Source: Poindextera sp963719975 (GTDB lineage Bacteria > Pseudomonadota > Alphaproteobacteria > Caulobacterales > Caulobacteraceae). From it: a stretch of DNA of 64,000 nucleotides. Position numbers and translations under genes: made by a program. Below, one piece after another: positions 60,684 to 64,000 of the stretch. Each line of letters opens with the position of its first letter. Position 1 is the first letter of the stretch. The DNA lies in contig CAVRED010000007.1 of the NCBI GenBank assembly GCA_963719975.1, positions 186,001-250,000 on the forward strand, given 5' to 3'. The notes beneath the pieces are model-generated. The model saw only the letters and a program-made list of their open reading frames with translations. It ran no database searches and was not told the origin of the DNA.

Positions 60684-61909
60684 TCAAGCCGCGCCCATGG
60701 CGACGACCGGCTGAATTCTCGCGGCCGTCCGCGCGGGCCAGATGGTGGTTGCGACGCCCAACACCCAGACGACCAGCGAGTAGGTGAGCGTGTCGGCCAG
60801 ATCGATCTTCGGATAGAGCACGCTGCCGCCGCCCGCCATCTCCGAGCCCGCGGCCAGGAAACCGAGGTTGAGGCCGTCGCCAAAGGGCAGGAGGGTCAGG
60901 ACCATCAACCCGATCCCGACCAGCACGCCGACGCCGATCAGAAGCGCCAACTCCAGCATGACCTGGGCGATGATCAGGCCCGGACGCATGCCCAGCGCTT
61001 GCAAGCAGGCCGAACTCGCGCGTGCGCTCGAAGACGGCCATCAGCTGGGTGTTGACGATGCCGATGGCCATCAGGACGAACATCACCATCAGCCAGATGC
61101 CGGTGTAGCTCTTGGAGTACTGCTCCATCGTGTAGGCCAGCGGCGAGAGGGCCATCCAGGTCTCGGTGTCGAGCCCAGGCGCGCTGCGCTGCAATGACGC
61201 CACGGCGTCCTCGAGCTTGACGTTCTTGCCGGCGTCGAAAGCGATCTCGGAGAGCTGGCCGTTCAGACCGAGCGCCGACTGGGCGGCGCCCAGTCCCACG
61301 AAGGCGTACTCGTCCTGGGCTGGCGTGGTGTTGCCGAAGAGGCCGACGATGGGCAGCGCCGACCTCGGCCAGATGGCCGTCGGCCGCCTGCGCCATCAGG
61401 ATCACGCGCTTGCCGAGCCTGGTCTTCAGCTTCACCGCCAGGTCCTTGCCGATCACGATGCCGACCTCGTCGGCGTTGGCGAGGTAGCGGCCCTCCAGCA
61501 TCTGCCCCGGCAGGTCGGAGACCTTCCGCTCGGCCGCGGGCTCGACGCCCAGCAGCGTCACGGCGCGGGTGCGATATTCGCTGCGGATGATCGCCGGCAC
61601 GCGCACGCGCGGCGCCCAGGCGCTGACCGAAGGGCCGTTCAGCGTCGCCAGCAGGGCGGCGGTGGGCTCCGGCATCGAATGCCCGACGCCGGGATCGTCG
61701 AGGTAGCCAGTGGCGTGGATCTGCCCCTCGCCGGTCAGCAGGCGGAGGCTCTCCTCCAGACTGCTCTGCGACCATGCCTTGAACATCACGTCGAAGGACA
61801 GGATCGACCAGACGCCAACGGCCACCACCGCGAGCGTGATCAGCGTGCGCCGCGGATTGCGCCAGAGATTGCGCCAGGCGAGCGGGCCGAGCAGCCAGAA
61901 CCGGCCCAT
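60684..61909 (-). CDS. FtsX/LolE-type ABC permease (second permease)
   Basis: About 408 residues. MGRFWLLGPLAWRNLWRNPR then a first helix, a periplasmic domain (VRVPAIIRSEYRTRAVTLLG, GRYLANADEVGIVIGKDLAV), and three C-terminal helices with IWLMVMFVLMAIGIVNTQLM, AVFERTREFGLLQALGMRPG and VVWVLGVATTIWPARTAARI. This one-plus-three helix topology is that of LolC/E and MacB. Breaks near 61365 and 61005 are bridged. The ATG overlaps the stop of the first permease (TGATG at 61907-61911). Confidence 0.87.
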
Positions 61910-63131
61910 CAGGCGGCCCTCATCGCGAGCGCCGGCGTCAGGCGCAGCACGCGCATGAACGGCACGAGCCCGCCGATCGCGATCGCGGCCATCAGCGCGC
62001 TCGGGCCGGCCAGCGCGCTGAACAGGCTAAGGCTGGGATAGAGCCTGGACGGCATGCCGAACTGGGCGAGCAGCTTCGGGTCGATCGGGAAGACGATGCC
62101 GACGACTTGCAGCCAGAGCGTCACCGCGCCGCCGATCGTCACGCCGACCGCGCAGCCGATCAGCGCCAGCGCCAGAAGCTCGATCCAGACCATGGCGCCG
62201 ATCTGTCCGGGCCGCATGCCGAGCGCGAGCAGCATGCCGAACTCGCGCGTGCGCTCCAGCACGCTCATGAGCAGGGTGTTCAGGATGATGAAGGCCACGA
62301 CCAGCACCAGGCTCACGTAGAACAGCATCGAGGTCGCGTACTTGAGGTCGATCGCATCGCGCATGGCCGGCTCCATGTCCTGCCAGTCGCGCACCGAGAC
62401 GCCGGTCCGTTCGGCGAGCGTCTTCAGCACGGGCAGGGCGCGGTCGACCGAGCTCAGGGACGGGCCGCCGAGCGCGATGGTGTTGGCGGCGTCCTGCATC
62501 TGGAAGGTGTCCTGGGCGCGGGCGAAGGGCATCTCGAGGATGGTGCGGTCGAGGTCCGGGATGCCGGAGTGGTAGATGCCGGCGACCTGAAGCACGTCGG
62601 CGGCGACCGAGCCGTCGCGCGCCGAGCCCAGCACCGTCACCTTGTCGCCGACATGCAGGCCGAGGTTCTTGGCCAGGAGGTCGCCCAGGATGGCCGCGTT
62701 GGTGTCGCTCGGCGGCGAGGTAGCGGCCGTCCTGGATCGTCGAGGCGATCGACGAGATGCGCGCTTCGCTGGCCGGGTCGACGCCGACCACGATGGCCGC
62801 ATAGCTGCGCGGGCCGTTGGCGAGGATGGCGAAGCCGTTGACCCGCGGCGCGGCGACGGTCACGCCCGGGCACGCCCTCGGCCTCGTGCGCCAGCTGTGC
62901 GGGCTGGGCGATGGCGTGGTCCAGCGTCGGGTCGTCGGCGAAGCCGGGCGCCTGCAGCTGGGCGTAGCCGTCGAAGATGCGCAGCGTCGTCTCTTTCATC
63001 TGCCCGTAGACCCCGTCCTGGAACGACAGGACGAAGACGAGCAGGCCCGAGACCAGCGCGACGCTGAGCAGGCTGAGCAGCGTGCGCTGCGGCCGCCGCC
63101 AGAGATTGCGCCAGGCGAGCGCGGCCAGCAT
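61909..63131 (-). CDS. FtsX/LolE-type ABC permease (first permease)
   Basis: About 407 residues from ATG 63131 (MLAALAWRNLWRRPQRTLLS). A periplasmic region holds VAAPRVNGFAILANGPRSYA, GVDPASEARISSIASTIQDG and NAAILGDLLAKNLGLHVGDK. The final helices include MLFYVSLVLVVAFIILNTLL, MSVLERTREFGMLLALGMRP and GGLVPFMRVLRLTPALAMRA. The LERTREFGMLLALGMRP coupling helix is shared with the second permease. Breaks near 62865 and 62715 are bridged. The pair would form a heterodimeric membrane part. Confidence 0.87.
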
Positions 63132-63138
63132 CGCGCGC

Positions 63139-63901
63139 TCAGGACCTGGGGTTCTGCAGGTTGGAGAGCGTGAAGAAGTAGCCCGGGACGCTGACTGTCG
63201 AAGCGCCCGTCCTGCGTCTCGATGCGCGTCCATTGGTTGGGCTCGATCGAGCGGGTGCATCGTCATGACCACCGGGTAGGCGCGCCCGGCGAGGAGCCCG
63301 ATCTTGTCGGCGGTCATCGGCCGCGCCGGCTTCATGTCCTGATCGTAGAAGGTCTCCTCGACGAAGACGTTGTCGTCGCGGATCTTCAGCACGACCTTGC
63401 CCCAGACAACGGGCGCGCCAGGCTTGGGATCGGCCTCGATCGTCCAGGTCGTATGCCCGCCGGCCTGGTACGGTCGCAATGACCCGATGGGTGTACTCGG
63501 TCATCAGGTCCTCGGACTTGGCGAGGTCGTTGTAGGAGAAGTCCGAGCCCATCCAGGACTGGCTCATCATGCTGGCCGGCAGCTTGATCACCTGGTTGAG
63601 CTTGGGGTTGTAGACCCAGGTGTCGTTGCCGAGCTTCAGCGTCGCGTTGCCGGCGTCTGCCGGCCGGAGCGGTGAAGCGGACCAGCGCGTCGTCCTCGCC
63701 CCGCGTCCATGCCTTCATGCTCAAGTGCCGCTCCCAGGCGGGGCGGTGGATGGTCATCGAGACCGTCGTTGTCGAACTCTTGGCGCGATAGTTGTCGTAG
63801 GCGTGCTGCAGGATGGCGTCGGCGTTCGGCGCCGCGGCGAAGGCCGCAGGCGCTGCCGCGGCGACCAGCAGGGCGACAGGGACAGCGAGGCCAGGCCGCA
63901 T
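63139..63901 (-). CDS. outer-membrane lipoprotein-sorting (LolA-like) protein
   Basis: ATG 63901 opens a signal peptide (MRPGLAVPVALLVAAAAPAA then FAAAPNADAI). The mature protein has a LolA-like curved-sheet pattern: SSTTTVSMTIHRPAWERHLS, KAWTRGEDDALVRFTAP, LKLGNDTWVYNPKLNQVIKL, SQSWMGSDFSYNDLAKSEDL and YFFTLSNLQNPRS. Breaks near 63665, 63470, 63255 and 63200 are bridged, giving about 253 residues. It would carry a lipid or lipoprotein across the periplasm. It is the first gene of the five-gene export operon. Confidence 0.8.
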
Positions 63902-63938
63902 GGGCTTTTCCTTGCGTTTTGCGCGCGGGATGCGTATC

Positions 63939-63955
63939 AGACCGACGGTCGGTCT
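63939..63955. promoter_or_regulatory. 17-bp palindromic operator upstream of the export operon
   Basis: AGACCGAC (63939-63946) and GTCGGTCT (63948-63955) are perfect inverted arms around a single G. The site lies 38 bases before the LolA-like ATG, in the expected promoter. Such short GACCG/CGGTC palindromes are typical of TetR-family operators. The regulator gene is not in view and may lie just beyond the window. Confidence 0.75.
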
Positions 63956-64000
63956 ACAAGCAGAACCGGTCGCCGGCCAAGGTGGTTTCAGCTGAGTATC

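Overview
The window comes from a GC-rich alphaproteobacterium, most likely Caulobacterales (Phenylobacterium- or Caulobacter-like). The grounds are the high GC content, the alphaproteobacterial ATPase zeta subunit gene (DUF1476), the purC-purS-purQ-purL-bolA-grxD gene order, a TonB-dependent receptor with several beta-barrel proteins, and intergenic palindromes built on a CACGAA motif. It reads as chromosomal core and accessory genome. I see no integrase, transposase, phage gene or CRISPR array.

Layout. 1-6.3 kb: end of a methyltransferase gene, a composite palindromic repeat, a flavin oxidoreductase paired with a di-iron ferritin-like protein, a repeat-built secreted DUF2807 protein, a gamma-glutamyltransferase and a small P-loop kinase. 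6.4-15.7 kb: serine hydrolase, rsgA, then three lipid-trafficking genes (HpnM/MlaC-like, HpnN-like RND protein, MlaA-like) and a TonB-dependent receptor. 15.7-21.9 kb: SulP transporter, SMP-30 protein, glycine-zipper protein, VOC and DUF899 proteins, rpsD. 21.9-31.4 kb: second serine hydrolase, DUF805, SDR, DUF2269 and an NAD-binding/DoxX-like gene, GST, two tandem MFS transporters, and a PDZ protein with a dead trypsin fold. 31.4-37.2 kb: purB converging on a large autotransporter, which is divergent from a LuxR-type regulator. 37.2-46.1 kb: ATPase zeta subunit, a Kir potassium channel, then the purine operon purC-purS-DUF3291-purQ-grpB-like-purL, a lipoprotein, bolA, an aldo/keto reductase-like gene and grxD. 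46-56.4 kb: methyltransferase, class II aldolase and PfkB kinase, radC, a TetR/SDR divergent pair, map, sfsA, a MoaB/CinA-like gene, corA, small proteins, a cold-shock gene and tRNA-Leu(TAA). 56.4-64 kb: a second palindrome, a FadJ-type fatty-acid oxidation enzyme, and a Lol/MacB-like export operon (LolA-like protein, two FtsX-type permeases, ATPase, outer-membrane barrel) behind a near-perfect 17-bp palindrome.

Sequence quality matters here. About 30 otherwise well-conserved genes are split between reading frames. In most cases dropping a single base restores the family sequence. I read these as consensus insertion errors, not pseudogenes, and give such genes as one feature spanning the break. 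Two long frames that join neighbours (MlaA into the TonB receptor, purB into the antisense of the autotransporter) are probably artefacts of the same kind. A third (methyltransferase into aldolase) is less clear.

No clear new defence or mobile system is visible. The most interesting leads are the operator-controlled export operon at the right end, the 52-residue-repeat autotransporter with its divergent regulator, the catalytically dead PDZ protease homologue, the di-iron/flavin oxidoreductase pair, and the CACGAA palindromes that sit between convergent genes.
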